Source: Actinoplanes derwentensis
GTDB lineage: Bacteria > Actinomycetota > Actinomycetes > Mycobacteriales > Micromonosporaceae
Reading direction: 5' to 3'
Assembly (NCBI RefSeq): GCF_900104725.1
Contig: NZ_LT629758.1
Span: 9,820,001-9,884,000 of the forward strand
Length of the DNA stretch: 64,000 nucleotides
Below, piece by piece: positions 1 through 9,410 of the stretch. The notes beneath the pieces are model-generated. The model saw only the letters and a program-made list of their open reading frames with translations. It searched no databases and was not told where the DNA came from. The translations under genes were made by a program, and so were the position numbers. Position 1 is the first letter of the stretch; each line of letters opens with the position of its first letter.

Positions 1-1
1 G

Positions 2-577
2 GCCACGTTCCGCTGGGCCGCCCCGTCGGGGACGCTCACCGGCGTCGACGAGATCGGTGGCCGCCGGATCGCCACCGCCTACCCCGGGGTGGTCGGCCGC
101 TACCTGGCCGAGCACGAGCTGAAGGCCGACGTGGTGCGTCTCGACGGTGCGGTCGAGAACGCGGTCCGGCTCGGGGTGGCCGATCTGATCGCCGACGTGG
201 TGGAGACCGGTGCGACGCTGCGCCAGGCGGGTCTGGTCACCCTCGGTGAGCCGATCATGGAGTCCTCGGCGATCCTGATCGGGCGTGACCAGGAGGCCGT
301 CGGCGGGGCCGCGCAACTGCTGCGGCGGCTGCACGGTGTGCTGGTGGCCCGCAGTTTCGTGATGCTGGCGTACGACGTCCGGGCCGACCTGCTCGACCAG
401 GCCACCGCCCTGACCCCCGGTATCGAGTCGCCGACGGTGTCCCCGCTGCACCGGGAGGGCTGGGTGGCCGTCCAGGCGATGGTCCAGCGCAGTGACGTGC
501 ACCGGATCATGGACGAGCTGTACGACCTGGGCGCCCGCGCCATCCTGGTCACCGCCATCGCGAATTGCAGGCTCTGA
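2..577 (+). CDS. hisG: ATP phosphoribosyltransferase, C-terminal part (5' end outside window)
   Basis: Catalyses the first step of histidine biosynthesis, ATP + PRPP to phosphoribosyl-ATP, in the cytoplasm. The frame is open from base 2 and 191 residues are visible. The segment RIATAYPGVV, the block LDGAVENAVRLGVADLIADV and the motif VETGATLRQ-GL are typical of the HisG phosphoribosyl-binding domain. The last ~75 residues (from about REGWVAVQAM to AILVTAIANCRL) look like the C-terminal histidine-binding ACT-like regulatory domain, so this is the long, feedback-inhibited form. It stops one base before the next gene's ATG, so the two are probably co-transcribed. The N-terminus lies outside the window. 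Confidence 0.95.
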   Translation, partial: ATFRWAAPSGTLTGVDEIGGRRIATAYPGVVGRYLAEHELKADVVRLDGAVENAVRLGVADLIADVVETGATLRQAGLVTLGEPIMESSAILIGRDQEAVGGAAQLLRRLHGVLVARSFVMLAYDVRADLLDQATALTPGIESPTVSPLHREGWVAVQAMVQRSDVHRIMDELYDLGARAILVTAIANCRL

Positions 578-578
578 G

Positions 579-1028
579 ATGACTGGTGTGCTCTATCGCC
601 CGAAGAAGATCCGCTGGGTGGCCGTGCCCCTGGCGATCGCGCTCGCGCTGTTCTTCACGGTGATCAGTTTCGGCCTCACCGGTTCGGCCGGGTTCGAGAA
701 CAAGAACGCCAGCTTCCAGCGCGGCGACCAGTTCGCCATGATCGGCCTGGGGATCCTGCTGGGCCTCGGCGTGCTCACGTTCTGCCGGCCACGGGTCACC
801 GCCGACGACGACGGTGTGCACGTGCGCAACGTCATCGGCGGTTACGACCTGCCGTGGAACGTGGTGCGCGCGGTCCGTTTCGACCGGAACTCGGCGTGGG
901 CGCACCTGGAGCTGGAGAACGACGACCAGGTACCGATCCACGCGCTGCAGGCGGTGGACAAGGACTATGCCGTTGATGGCGTACGAACGCTGCGGTCTTT
1001 GCATTCGGCCTCGCAACCACCTGCGTAG
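579..1028 (+). CDS. PH domain-containing membrane protein, DUF-type
   Basis: Predicted protein of 149 residues. Two hydrophobic segments (about residues 13-31 and 50-65) form an N-terminal membrane hairpin. A C-terminal beta-rich part (PRVTADDDGVHVRN, then YDLPWNVVRAVRFD) resembles the small bacterial PH-like domain. The ATG at 579 follows the hisG stop by one base. An in-frame upstream ATG at 492 would lie inside hisG and was not used. Such a gene next to hisG is, to my knowledge, common in Micromonosporaceae, but its role is unknown. The PH assignment rests on pattern only. Confidence 0.75.
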   Translation: MTGVLYRPKKIRWVAVPLAIALALFFTVISFGLTGSAGFENKNASFQRGDQFAMIGLGILLGLGVLTFCRPRVTADDDGVHVRNVIGGYDLPWNVVRAVRFDRNSAWAHLELENDDQVPIHALQAVDKDYAVDGVRTLRSLHSASQPPA

Positions 1029-1054
1029 AGGCATGCGGGCTGCTCTTCAGGCGC

Positions 1055-1073
1055 CTGCTAGGATGGCTAGCAG
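1055..1073 (+). promoter_or_regulatory. Possible infC-operon promoter and leader start
   Basis: The hexamer TAGGAT at 1059-1064 fits the TAGnnT -10 class that recurs in this window. It sits inside a short inverted repeat (CTGCTAG, loop GATGG, CTAGCAG). No convincing -35 is visible. If used, it gives a leader of about 310 nt before infC. Confidence 0.3.
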
Positions 1074-1171
1074 TCGACCACGTCCATGCTTAGGCTCCGT
1101 GCTTTTGCAGGGACGCGAAAGAGGAGCCCGCTGGTTCCCACCCGAGTCATTCAGTGGCCGGGTCCGGTCTC

Positions 1172-1310
1172 CCTGACAGGGATTAGTCCCTGTCAGGTGT
1201 GCGTCCTTGGTTGTGGGCGCCGATGACCGGTCGAGCGGGCCCCGGCATGCTCTTTTTCATTCAGAGCGTGCGGGGCCTTCTGCTTTCCCGGCGTCCCGCC
1301 GCCAGCGGGA
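1172..1310 (+). promoter_or_regulatory. Structured 5' leader of infC (three hairpins)
   Basis: Three stems lie in the non-coding region before infC. One is a perfect 11-bp stem, CCTGACAGGGA at 1172-1182 pairing with 1187-1197 over a TTAG loop. A second is a long stem at 1238-1252 / 1264-1277 (GGCCCC...GGGGCC core, 11-nt T-rich loop). A third is TCCCGC/GCGGGA at 1294-1310. None is followed by a strong T-run, although the second is followed by TTCTGCTTT. infC-rpmI-rplT operons of other bacteria are autoregulated by L20 or IF3 through such leaders. A comparable role here is inferred. Confidence 0.5.
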
Positions 1311-1381
1311 CACTCGGGGCCGACCGACATTGGCAGCGCCTGGCCTAATTGGCCGGGCGAGGTATCAACTGAGGAGGCCCC

Positions 1382-2041
1382 ATCAGCGTCGAACCACGCG
1401 TGAACGAACAGATCCGGGCTCGTGAGGTCCGCCTGGTCGGTCCGGAGGGTGAGCAGGTCGGCATCGTGCCGCTCGAGCGCGCTCTCCAGCTGGCCGCGGA
1501 TGTCGATCTGGATCTGGTCGAGGTTGCTCCGATGGCGCGGCCGCCGGTGTGCAAGCTCATGGACTTCGGCAAGTTCAAGTACGAGAGCGCACTCAAGGCC
1601 CGCGAAGCGCGACGCAACCAGCAGCAGACCGTCATCAAGGAAATGAAGCTTCGGCCGAAGATCGACCCGCACGACTACGAGACCAAAAAGGGTCACGTGG
1701 TGCGGTTCCTCAAGGCGGGCGACAAGGTCAAGGTGACGATCATGTTCCGTGGTCGTGAGCAGAGCCGTCCCGAGCTGGGTTTCCGGCTCCTGCGCCGGCT
1801 CAGCGAGGAGATCTCGGAACTCGGCTTCGTCGAGGCCAGTCCGAAGCAGGACGGCCGAAACATGATCATGGTGCTGGCTCCGCACCGGGCCACCAAGGCC
1901 GCTGCCGTCGCCGCTGTCGCCGCCGGCGCCAAGCCCGCACGTGAGCCGCGCGAGGGCGACGTCGTCGAGGACGATGTCGTCGAGTCCGAAGCCGAGGCCG
2001 CGGTTTCGGTTCCGGTTCCGGCCGAGACCACCGCAGAGTAA
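1382..2041 (+). CDS. infC: Translation initiation factor IF-3, non-canonical ATC start
   Basis: IF-3 binds the 30S subunit, prevents premature 50S joining and proofreads the start codon and initiator tRNA. The product has 219 residues: the N-domain ([20 protein letters not shown], then LDLVEVAP), a linker rich in Lys/Arg, and the C-domain ([16 protein letters not shown]). An acidic/Ala/Val-rich tail of about 35 residues follows. The start is set at ATC 1382 because a strong Shine-Dalgarno GAGGAGG (1371-1377) lies 4 nt upstream, and because the resulting N-terminus (I/M)SVEPRVNEQ matches the actinobacterial family. The GTG at 1400 has no comparable ribosome binding site and would drop six conserved residues. 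Rare AUU/AUC starts on infC are known and let IF-3 repress its own translation. Confidence 0.93.
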   Translation: MSVEPRVNEQIRAREVRLVGPEGEQVGIVPLERALQLAADVDLDLVEVAPMARPPVCKLMDFGKFKYESALKAREARRNQQQTVIKEMKLRPKIDPHDYETKKGHVVRFLKAGDKVKVTIMFRGREQSRPELGFRLLRRLSEEISELGFVEASPKQDGRNMIMVLAPHRATKAAAVAAVAAGAKPAREPREGDVVEDDVVESEAEAAVSVPVPAETTAE

Positions 2042-2094
2042 ACAGCTTTTCCCCGTCCCCCTGGTTGCGGGGAAAGACCAGAAAGAGGCGTCAA

Positions 2095-2289
2095 GTGCCG
2101 AAGATGAAGAGCCACACCGGCATGGGTAAGCGGGTGAAGGTGACCGGCAAGGGCAAGATCCTGCGCGAGCAGGTCGGCAAGCGTCACTACCTGGAGCACA
2201 AGAGCTCCAACGTCACCCGCCGGATGACCGGCACGGTCGTTGTGGCCAAGGCCGACACCGCTCGTGTGAAGAAGCTTCTGGGCCGCTGA
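2095..2289 (+). CDS. rpmI: Large-subunit ribosomal protein bL35
   Basis: Small basic 50S protein of 64 residues, the usual bL35 length. The sequence PKMKSHTGMGKRVKVTGKGK and the block KRHYLEHKSSN are diagnostic. GTG 2095 was chosen because it gives the canonical (M)PKMKSH N-terminus and has a purine-rich GAAAGAGG about 7 nt upstream. An in-frame ATG at 2065 would add a non-conserved decapeptide. The gene lies 53 nt after infC and 40 nt before rplT in the classic infC-rpmI-rplT operon. Confidence 0.96.
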   Translation: MPKMKSHTGMGKRVKVTGKGKILREQVGKRHYLEHKSSNVTRRMTGTVVVAKADTARVKKLLGR

Positions 2290-2329
2290 CGCGCGCCTGA
2301 CCCGGTTTTCCCTGAAGGAGTAACTAGAA

Positions 2330-2722
2330 ATGGCACGCGTCAAGCGGGCGGTAAACGCCCAGAAGAAGCGCCGCACACTGCTCGAGACCGCGAGCGGCTA
2401 CCGCGGTCAGCGCTCCCGCCTGTACCGGAAGGCCAAGGAGCAGGTACTGCACTCGATGCAGTACTCGTACCGTGACCGTCGTGACCGCAAGGGCGACTTC
2501 CGTCAGCTCTGGATCACCCGTATCAACGCGGCGGCCCGGGCCAACGGCATGACCTACAACCGTCTCATCCAGGGTCTGAAGCTGGCTGAGGTCGAGGTCG
2601 ACCGCAAGATCCTGGCCGACCTCGCGGTCCACGACGGGGTTGCCTTCGCCGCCATCGTCGAGGTCGCTCGCGCGGCCGTCGCGGCCGAGGGCACCGGCGG
2701 CGCCGCCGCGCAGGCTGCCTGA
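2330..2722 (+). CDS. rplT: Large-subunit ribosomal protein bL20
   Basis: bL20 binds 23S rRNA and is needed early in 50S assembly; in several bacteria it also represses its own operon. The product has 130 residues. The N-terminal basic arm [15 protein letters not shown] and the core [20 protein letters not shown] are diagnostic. The tail has a short Ala/Gly-rich extension ([10 protein letters not shown]). AAGGAG at 2315-2320 is a good ribosome binding site. A rho-independent-type terminator follows immediately, so this is the end of the operon. Confidence 0.97.
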   Translation: MARVKRAVNAQKKRRTLLETASGYRGQRSRLYRKAKEQVLHSMQYSYRDRRDRKGDFRQLWITRINAAARANGMTYNRLIQGLKLAEVEVDRKILADLAVHDGVAFAAIVEVARAAVAAEGTGGAAAQAA

Positions 2723-2741
2723 TTTCGCGTAGCACTTTTCA

Positions 2742-2774
2742 AACGCCTCCCGGTCACTGATCGGGAGGCGTTTT
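2742..2774 (+). terminator. Terminator after rplT
   Basis: A perfect 11-bp stem (AACGCCTCCCG at 2742-2752 with CGGGAGGCGTT at 2762-2772, 9-nt loop) ends in TTTT. It closes the infC-rpmI-rplT transcript 13 nt before the next gene's start codon. Confidence 0.85.
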
Positions 2775-2786
2775 CGTGAGGAGACC

Positions 2787-3560
2787 ATGTTCACGCCCCG
2801 TACCCCCCGCATCGTCGCCGCCCGCCGCCTGCAACGCCGCCGGGACCGGGACCAGGCCGGGCGTTTCCTGGCTGAAGGACCGCAGGCCGTCCGTGAGGCG
2901 CTCGCCGCGGGCGCGGTGATCGAACTCTTCGGGACCCCGGCCGCCCTGGACCGGCACGCCGACCTGGCCGCCCAGGCTCCGGAGCTGTCGCCGGTCACCG
3001 ACGACGCCCTCGCGGCGCTCGCCGAGACCGTGCACCCACAGGGCCTGGTGGCGATCTGTGAGCAGGGCGACGTCTCGATCGGTGAGGCCCTGGCGAAGAA
3101 CCCGCGGCTGGTCGCGGTGGTCGCCGAGATCCGGGACCCCGGGAACGCCGGGACCGTGCTGCGCACGGCGGACGCGGCGGGGGCCGGGGCGGTCATCTTC
3201 GCCGGCGACGCCGTCGACCCCTACAACGGCAAGTGTGTACGGTCGTCAGCCGGCTCACTGTTCCACGTGGACGTGGTCCGTTCCCCGCTGAGCGTCGTCG
3301 ACCTGTTGCAGGACAACGGGCTGCAGGTGCTCGCGACCAGTGGCACCGGCGAGGACGACGTGGACTCGCTGCTGGACGGCGGTCAGCTCGCCGCCCGTAC
3401 CGCCTGGTTGTTCGGTTCGGAAGCCCACGGCCTGCCGTCCGAGGTGCTGAAAGCCGCCGACCGCCGGGTCCGCGTACCGATCTATGGCGGCGCGGAGAGC
3501 CTCAATCTGGCCGCGGCCGCCGCCGTCTGTTTATATGCTTCGGCCCGCGCGCAACGCTGA
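2787..3560 (+). CDS. SpoU/TrmH-family RNA 2'-O-methyltransferase
   Basis: Predicted SPOUT-class enzyme that transfers a methyl group from S-adenosylmethionine to a ribose 2'-OH, probably in 23S rRNA; 257 residues. The N-terminal substrate-binding part (RRLQRRRDRDQAGRFLAEGP) precedes the knotted catalytic domain. All three SpoU motifs are visible: IRDPGNAGTVLRTADAAG (motif 1, about residues 115-132), LFGSEAHGLP (motif 2) and VPIYGGAESLNLAAAAAV (motif 3). A gene of this family (annotated tsnR in mycobacteria) usually lies between rplT and pheS in actinobacteria. The exact target nucleotide cannot be told from sequence. Confidence 0.9.
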   Translation: MFTPRTPRIVAARRLQRRRDRDQAGRFLAEGPQAVREALAAGAVIELFGTPAALDRHADLAAQAPELSPVTDDALAALAETVHPQGLVAICEQGDVSIGEALAKNPRLVAVVAEIRDPGNAGTVLRTADAAGAGAVIFAGDAVDPYNGKCVRSSAGSLFHVDVVRSPLSVVDLLQDNGLQVLATSGTGEDDVDSLLDGGQLAARTAWLFGSEAHGLPSEVLKAADRRVRVPIYGGAESLNLAAAAAVCLYASARAQR

Positions 3561-4828
<1,268 letters not shown>

Positions 4829-4832
4829 AGCG

Positions 4833-7313
4833 ATGAAGACGTCACTGTCGTGGCTGCGCGAGTACGTCGAGCTGCCCGCGGGGATCACCGCTTCGGAGCT
4901 GGACACGGCGCTCACGAATCTCGGCATGGAGGTCGAGAGCATCGTCGACCAGGCCGGGACGATCCTCGGTGACCTGGTCGTCGGCCGGGTGCTGACGATC
5001 GAGGAGCTGACCGGTTTCAAGAAGCCGATCCGGTTCACCACCGTCGACGTGGGCCGGAGCACCCCGCAGGAGATCGTCTGTGGTGCGCGGAACTTCGCCG
5101 AGGGCGACCTCGTCGTGGTCATCCTGCCCGGTGGCGAACTGCCCGGCGGGTTCAAGATCGGTGCGCGCAAGACGTACGGGCGGAACTCGCACGGCATGAT
5201 CTGCTCGGCCCGGGAGCTGGGAGTCTCCGACGACCACGAGGGCATCATCGTGCTGCCCGCTGCCGAGGGTGTGACGCCCGGTATCGACGCACGGCCGGTC
5301 GTGGGACTGGACGAGGTGCTGATCGAGGTCGAGATCACCCCGGACCGCGGGTACGAGATGAGTGTCCGTGGCATCGCACGGGAGCTGTCCACGTACTTCA
5401 ACGTGGGTTTCGTCGATGTTGCCGACCTCGCGTCGGCCGCCGGAACGGAAGACGTCCCGCATCCGGTCGTGATCGACGACACCGTCGGCTGTGACCGGTT
5501 CGCGGCCCGGGTCGTCCGTGGTGTCGACCCGGCCGCGCAGTCTCCCGAGTGGATGCAGCGCCGCCTGATCCAGGCCGGCATCCGGGCCATCTCGCTGCCG
5601 GTGGACATCACCAACTACCTGATGCTCGAATTCGGTCAGCCGATGCACGTCTTCGACCTGGACCGGCTGCACGGCGGCCTGGTCGTCCGGCGGGCCCGGT
5701 CCGGCGAGAAGCTGACCACCCTGGACGGTGTCGCGCGGGTGCTCGACGCCGAGGACATGGTGATCTGCGACGAGACCGGCCCGATCTCGCTGGCCGCGGT
5801 GATGGGCGGCGAGACCAGTGAATGGCAGGAGGGCACCGTGAACGTGCTTCTCGAAGCCGCCCACTGGGACCCGGTCATGGTCGGCCGTACCGCCCGCCGG
5901 CACAAGCTGTTCAGCGAGGCCGCCAAGCGCTGGGAACGGGGCGTCGACCCGGCGCTGCCGCTCGCCGCGCTGCAGAAGGCCGTCGACATCCTGGTCGAGC
6001 ACGCCGGCGGGACCGTCGACGAGCGGGTCCTGGACATCGACAACGTGGTGGCGCCGGTCGCCCTGACCTTGCCGGTTGACGCGCCGTCGCGTCTGATCGG
6101 CCTGCCCTACACCGGCGCCCAGTCGGCTGACCTGCTGCGCAAGATCGGCTGCGAGGTCACCGGGGACGAGGTGCTCAGTGTCGTGCCGCCGACCTGGCGT
6201 CCCGACCTGGTCGCCCCGATCGACCTGATCGAGGAGGTGGCGCGGCTCGGCGGTTACAACGAGATCCCGAGCGTGCTGCCGCCCGCCGGAGCCAGCCGTG
6301 GGCTCACCCCCGCGCAGAAGCGGCGCCGGTCGATCGGCCGGGCGCTCGCCGAGAACGGTTACGTCGAAGTCCTGTCGTACCCGTTCGTCGCACCCGGCAC
6401 CGCCGACGCTCTCGGGCTCGCCCCCGAGGACCCCCGGCGCAGCGCCGTCCGCCTCACCAACCCGCTGTCCGAGGAGGAGCCGCTGCTGCGCACCACGCTG
6501 CTCGGCCCGCTGCTCGGCACCCTGAAGCGGAACCTGGGCCGGGGCCGCCGGGACGTGGCCCTGTTCGAGGCCGGCACGGTGTTCCTGCCGCACCTGACCT
6601 CGATCTCCCCGCCGGCCCTGGGCGTGGACCGCCGGCCCACGAATGCCGAATGGGCGGCCGCCAACGCGATCGTCCCCGAGCAGCCGTGGCACCTGGCCGT
6701 CGTCCTGTCCGGCGACATCGACCCGGCCGGCTGGTGGGGTGCGGGCCGGGCCGCGACGTGGGCGGACGCCATCGAGGCGGCGCGCGTCACGCTCGCCGCC
6801 GCGGGCGTCACCGAGGACCGGATCGCGGTACGCGCGGCCGAACGCGCGCCGTGGCACCCCGGACGGTGCGCTGCCGTGCTGGTCGACGGCGAGGTCGTCG
6901 GCCACGCCGGCGAACTGCACCCCGCCGTGCTGGCCGCCCTGGAGCTGCCGAAACGCACGTCGGCCGCGGAGCTCGACCTCGACGCCCTGCCGGAGTCCCC
7001 GGTGGTCGAGGCCCCGAAGATCTCCACGTTCCCGCCGGCCCTGATCGACGTCGCCCTGATCCTCGACGAGACGGTCCCGTCCGCCGAGGTCCAGGCGGCG
7101 CTGGCCGAGGGCGCCGGCCCGCTGCTGGAGTCGGTGTCGTTGTTCGACGTCTACGAGTCCGAGCAGCTGGGCGAGGGCAAGCGTTCCCTGGCGTACAAGC
7201 TGACGTTCCGGGCCGCCGATCGCACCCTCACCTCCGAGGAGACGATCACCGCTCGCGACACCGCGGTGGCCCTGACCGCGTCCCGTTTCGGAGCGACCCT
7301 CCGCGGCGCGTAA
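4833..7313 (+). CDS. pheT: Phenylalanyl-tRNA synthetase beta subunit
   Basis: Non-catalytic and editing subunit of PheRS; 826 residues, normal for the family. In order: N-terminal tRNA-binding (EMAP/OB) domain at about residues 40-150 (VVGRVLTIEEL, VCGARNFAEGD), the B3/B4 editing domain (YLMLEFGQPMHVFDLDRL, near residues 255-275), the B5 domain (LRKIGCEV, RLGGYNEIPS), the core that pairs with PheS, and the C-terminal anticodon-binding (ferredoxin-fold) domain (KISTFPPALIDVAL to the end). ATG 4833 lies 4 nt after pheS. A strong bidirectional terminator follows. Confidence 0.97.
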   Translation: MKTSLSWLREYVELPAGITASELDTALTNLGMEVESIVDQAGTILGDLVVGRVLTIEELTGFKKPIRFTTVDVGRSTPQEIVCGARNFAEGDLVVVILPGGELPGGFKIGARKTYGRNSHGMICSARELGVSDDHEGIIVLPAAEGVTPGIDARPVVGLDEVLIEVEITPDRGYEMSVRGIARELSTYFNVGFVDVADLASAAGTEDVPHPVVIDDTVGCDRFAARVVRGVDPAAQSPEWMQRRLIQAGIRAISLPVDITNYLMLEFGQPMHVFDLDRLHGGLVVRRARSGEKLTTLDGVARVLDAEDMVICDETGPISLAAVMGGETSEWQEGTVNVLLEAAHWDPVMVGRTARRHKLFSEAAKRWERGVDPALPLAALQKAVDILVEHAGGTVDERVLDIDNVVAPVALTLPVDAPSRLIGLPYTGAQSADLLRKIGCEVTGDEVLSVVPPTWRPDLVAPIDLIEEVARLGGYNEIPSVLPPAGASRGLTPAQKRRRSIGRALAENGYVEVLSYPFVAPGTADALGLAPEDPRRSAVRLTNPLSEEEPLLRTTLLGPLLGTLKRNLGRGRRDVALFEAGTVFLPHLTSISPPALGVDRRPTNAEWAAANAIVPEQPWHLAVVLSGDIDPAGWWGAGRAATWADAIEAARVTLAAAGVTEDRIAVRAAERAPWHPGRCAAVLVDGEVVGHAGELHPAVLAALELPKRTSAAELDLDALPESPVVEAPKISTFPPALIDVALILDETVPSAEVQAALAEGAGPLLESVSLFDVYESEQLGEGKRSLAYKLTFRAADRTLTSEETITARDTAVALTASRFGATLRGA

Positions 7314-7324
7314 TCCGGATCAGA

Positions 7325-7364
7325 ACAGGCCGGGCCGGTGGTTCACTCCACCGGCCCGGCCTGT
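7325..7364. terminator. Bidirectional terminator between pheT and tetR
   Basis: A perfect 17-bp inverted repeat (7325-7341 with 7348-7364, 6-nt loop TTCACT) sits exactly between the converging pheT and TetR genes. The right side is followed by CTCTGTTC rather than a clean T-run. Confidence 0.8.
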
Positions 7365-7370
7365 CTCTGT

Positions 7371-7922
7371 TCAGTCGGCGGTCAGGTAGCGCTGGATCGT
7401 CGGGCCCAGCCAGCCGGCCGCCTCGTCGGGGGTCAGGTCCACCACCGGAGGGAGCCGCAGCACGTAACGGCACAGGGCGAAACCCAGCATCTGGGTCGCG
7501 ACCAGTCCGGCCCGGGTGGGGGCCTGGTCCGGGGCGGGGGCCAGGCGGGCGGCGACCGGGCCGATCTGGGTGGCGAAGACGGTGCGGACCCGGTCGGCCG
7601 CGGCCTGTTTGGTGACCGCCGCCCGCAGCAGCGCCAGCAGGGTCTCGTCACCCTCCCAGCGGTGCAGGAAGTGCCGGGCCAGGGTGTCGCCGATCTGGCC
7701 GGCCGGGGTGTCGCCGAGCTCGGGCAGGCGCAGGTCGAAGTCGGCGGCCGCAGCGAACAGGGCCTCCTTGTTGCCGTAGTAACGCATCACCATCGACGGG
7801 TCGATGCGGGCGTCGGCGGCGATGGCGCGGATGGTGGCGCGCTCGAAGCCGTCGGTCGCGAAGCGCTCGCGGGCGGCGGCCAGGATGGCGGCCCGGGTGG
7901 TGTCGGAGCGGCGGGTCGTCAT
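7371..7922 (-). CDS. TetR-family transcriptional regulator
   Basis: Predicted repressor of 183 residues. The N-terminal helix-turn-helix (ILAAARERFATDGFERATIR, IAADARIDPSMVMRYYGNKE, about residues 13-52) is a classical TetR domain. The C-terminal ligand domain (FLHRWEGDETLLALLRAAVT) resembles the TetR_C domain of small-molecule-sensing members. It is divergent from a flavin monooxygenase, and three inverted repeats occupy the shared promoter, so it most likely represses that enzyme and itself. On its strand TAAGCT (7934-7929) lies 6 nt before the ATG, suggesting a leaderless mRNA. The inducer is unknown. Confidence 0.92.
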   Translation of the reverse strand: MTTRRSDTTRAAILAAARERFATDGFERATIRAIAADARIDPSMVMRYYGNKEALFAAAADFDLRLPELGDTPAGQIGDTLARHFLHRWEGDETLLALLRAAVTKQAAADRVRTVFATQIGPVAARLAPAPDQAPTRAGLVATQMLGFALCRYVLRLPPVVDLTPDEAAGWLGPTIQRYLTAD

Positions 7923-7936
7923 GGTTTCAGCTTATG

Positions 7937-8008
7937 CCAACGGGCGTTGGCCAACAAGTGTTGACCTGGCTTCGCGACGCCGCATATGGTTTTGCCAACA
8001 CCTGTTGG
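7937..8008. promoter_or_regulatory. Triple operator between tetR and monooxygenase
   Basis: Three copies of the same 6-2-6 dyad are visible. O1 is CCAACG-GG-CGTTGG (7937-7950), O2 is CCAACA-AG-TGTTGA (7951-7964) and O3 is CCAACA-CC-TGTTGG (7995-8008). O3 extends to perfect 10-nt arms (7991-8000 and 8003-8012). O1 and O2 abut with a 14-bp period. O1 lies just upstream of the tetR -10, O2 overlaps the monooxygenase -35 and O3 covers its likely start point. Confidence 0.8.
7961..7990 (+). promoter_or_regulatory. Promoter of the flavin monooxygenase gene
   Basis: TTGACC (7961-7966), an 18-nt spacer and TATGGT (7985-7990) form a good sigma70-type promoter. The predicted start near 7997 falls within operator O3. 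This makes the GTG at 8028, not the in-frame ATG at 7986, the plausible translation start. Confidence 0.65.
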
Positions 8009-8027
8009 CAAACGTGGGGAGGACGTC

Positions 8028-9410
8028 GTGCACACCACTGTCGCGATCATCGGGGCCGGTCCGACCGGTCTGCTGCTCGCCGGCGACCTGGCCCGGGCCG
8101 GGATCCCGGTCACCCTGTTCGAACGACGGGCGAACACGTCCAACCTGACCCGGGCGTTCGGCGTGCACGCCCGTACGCTCGAATTGCTCGACGCCCGGGC
8201 CCTCGCCGACCGCATCGTGGCCGGCGGCGCGAAAGTCGAACACCTGCGCCTCTTCGACCGCATCCGGCTGGACCTGTCCCGGCTGCCGTCCCGCTACCCG
8301 TTCCTGCTGATCACCCCGCAGTCGCGGGTGGAGGAAGCGCTCGAGGAGCGGGCCGTGGCGGCGGGCGCCCGGATCGAGCGCGGCGCCGCGCTGACCGGCC
8401 TGCGGCAGGACGACGAGCGGGCCACCCTGGAGTTCGGCGAGCAGACGGTCACCGCGGACTGGGTGGTCGGCGCCGACGGGGTGCACAGCACCGTCCGCGA
8501 TGCGCTCGGCCTGCCGTTCCCCGGAAAGGCCGTGCTCACCTCGATCATGCTGGCCGACGTCCGCCTGGCCACCCCGCCGGAGGACGTGCTGGCCGTCAAC
8601 GCGGTCGGTGACGCGTTCGCCATGGTCGCGCCGTTCGGTGACGGGTGGTACCGGATCTTCGCCTGGGACCGCCGGCACCAGGTCGGCGACGACGTTCCGG
8701 TGACGCTCGACGAGATGCGCGGGGTGACCCGCCGGGTGCACGGCACCGATTTCGGCATCACCGAGGCCCGTTGGCTGGCCCGGTTCCACAGCGACGAACG
8801 GCAGTCCCCGCGCTACCGGGTGGGCCGGATCCTGCTCGCCGGCGACGCCGCTCACGTGCACTCCCCGGCCGGCGGCCAGGGCATGAACACCGGTCTGCAG
8901 GACGCGGCGAACCTCTCCTGGAAACTGGTCGCCACCATCCAGGGCTGGGCGCCCGCCGGCCTGCTCGACACCTACGAGGCCGAGCGCCACCCGGTCGGCC
9001 GGCTGGTCCTGCGCAGCAGCGGCGCCCTGATCCGGATGGCGATGATCCACTCGGCTCCGGCCCGTGCCCTCCGCAACACCCTGGGCAACATGCTGCTCGG
9101 CCTTCCGCCGGTGGCCCGCCGCGCCACGGGTGTCGTCTCCGGCGTCGGCATCGGTTACCCCGGAGCACCGCGGGCCACCGACGTCGCGCTGGCCGAGGGC
9201 AGCCGCCTTTACCAGGCGCTTCGCGAGGGCCGGCACGTCCTTCTCACCGATCGGTCCGTGCCTGGTCACGCCGATCGCCTGCTCGTGGCGGTCCCGGCGA
9301 TTTCCGGCAGTGAGGCGGTCCTCGTCCGCCCGGACGGCTACGTGGCCTGGCGCGGTCCCGCCGCGGACGCTCCGGCCGCGGTCAGTCGCTTCCTCAGCCC
9401 TGCTACCTAG
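8028..9410 (+). CDS. Class A FAD-dependent monooxygenase (PheA/TfdB type)
   Basis: Predicted aromatic hydroxylase using FAD, NAD(P)H and O2; 460 residues. The three landmarks of the family are present: the dinucleotide fold VAIIGAGPTGLLLAGDLARA (residues 5-24), the DG motif VVGADGVHSTVRDAL, and the GD motif RILLAGDAAHVHSPAGGQGM followed by NTGLQDAANL. The C-terminal 100 residues are compatible with the thioredoxin-like tail of phenol hydroxylases. GTG 8028 is preceded by GGGGAGGA. Relatives act on phenols, polyketides and some antibiotics, so under an inducible TetR control it may be a detoxification or degradation enzyme; the substrate is not predictable. Its 3' end overlaps the convergent gene by 8 bp. 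Confidence 0.9.
   Translation: MHTTVAIIGAGPTGLLLAGDLARAGIPVTLFERRANTSNLTRAFGVHARTLELLDARALADRIVAGGAKVEHLRLFDRIRLDLSRLPSRYPFLLITPQSRVEEALEERAVAAGARIERGAALTGLRQDDERATLEFGEQTVTADWVVGADGVHSTVRDALGLPFPGKAVLTSIMLADVRLATPPEDVLAVNAVGDAFAMVAPFGDGWYRIFAWDRRHQVGDDVPVTLDEMRGVTRRVHGTDFGITEARWLARFHSDERQSPRYRVGRILLAGDAAHVHSPAGGQGMNTGLQDAANLSWKLVATIQGWAPAGLLDTYEAERHPVGRLVLRSSGALIRMAMIHSAPARALRNTLGNMLLGLPPVARRATGVVSGVGIGYPGAPRATDVALAEGSRLYQALREGRHVLLTDRSVPGHADRLLVAVPAISGSEAVLVRPDGYVAWRGPAADAPAAVSRFLSPAT

Noticed and set aside
4842..6920. Reverse-strand open frame of about 690 codons opposite pheT
   Set aside because: pheT is certain on the forward strand and the antisense has no protein-like motif.
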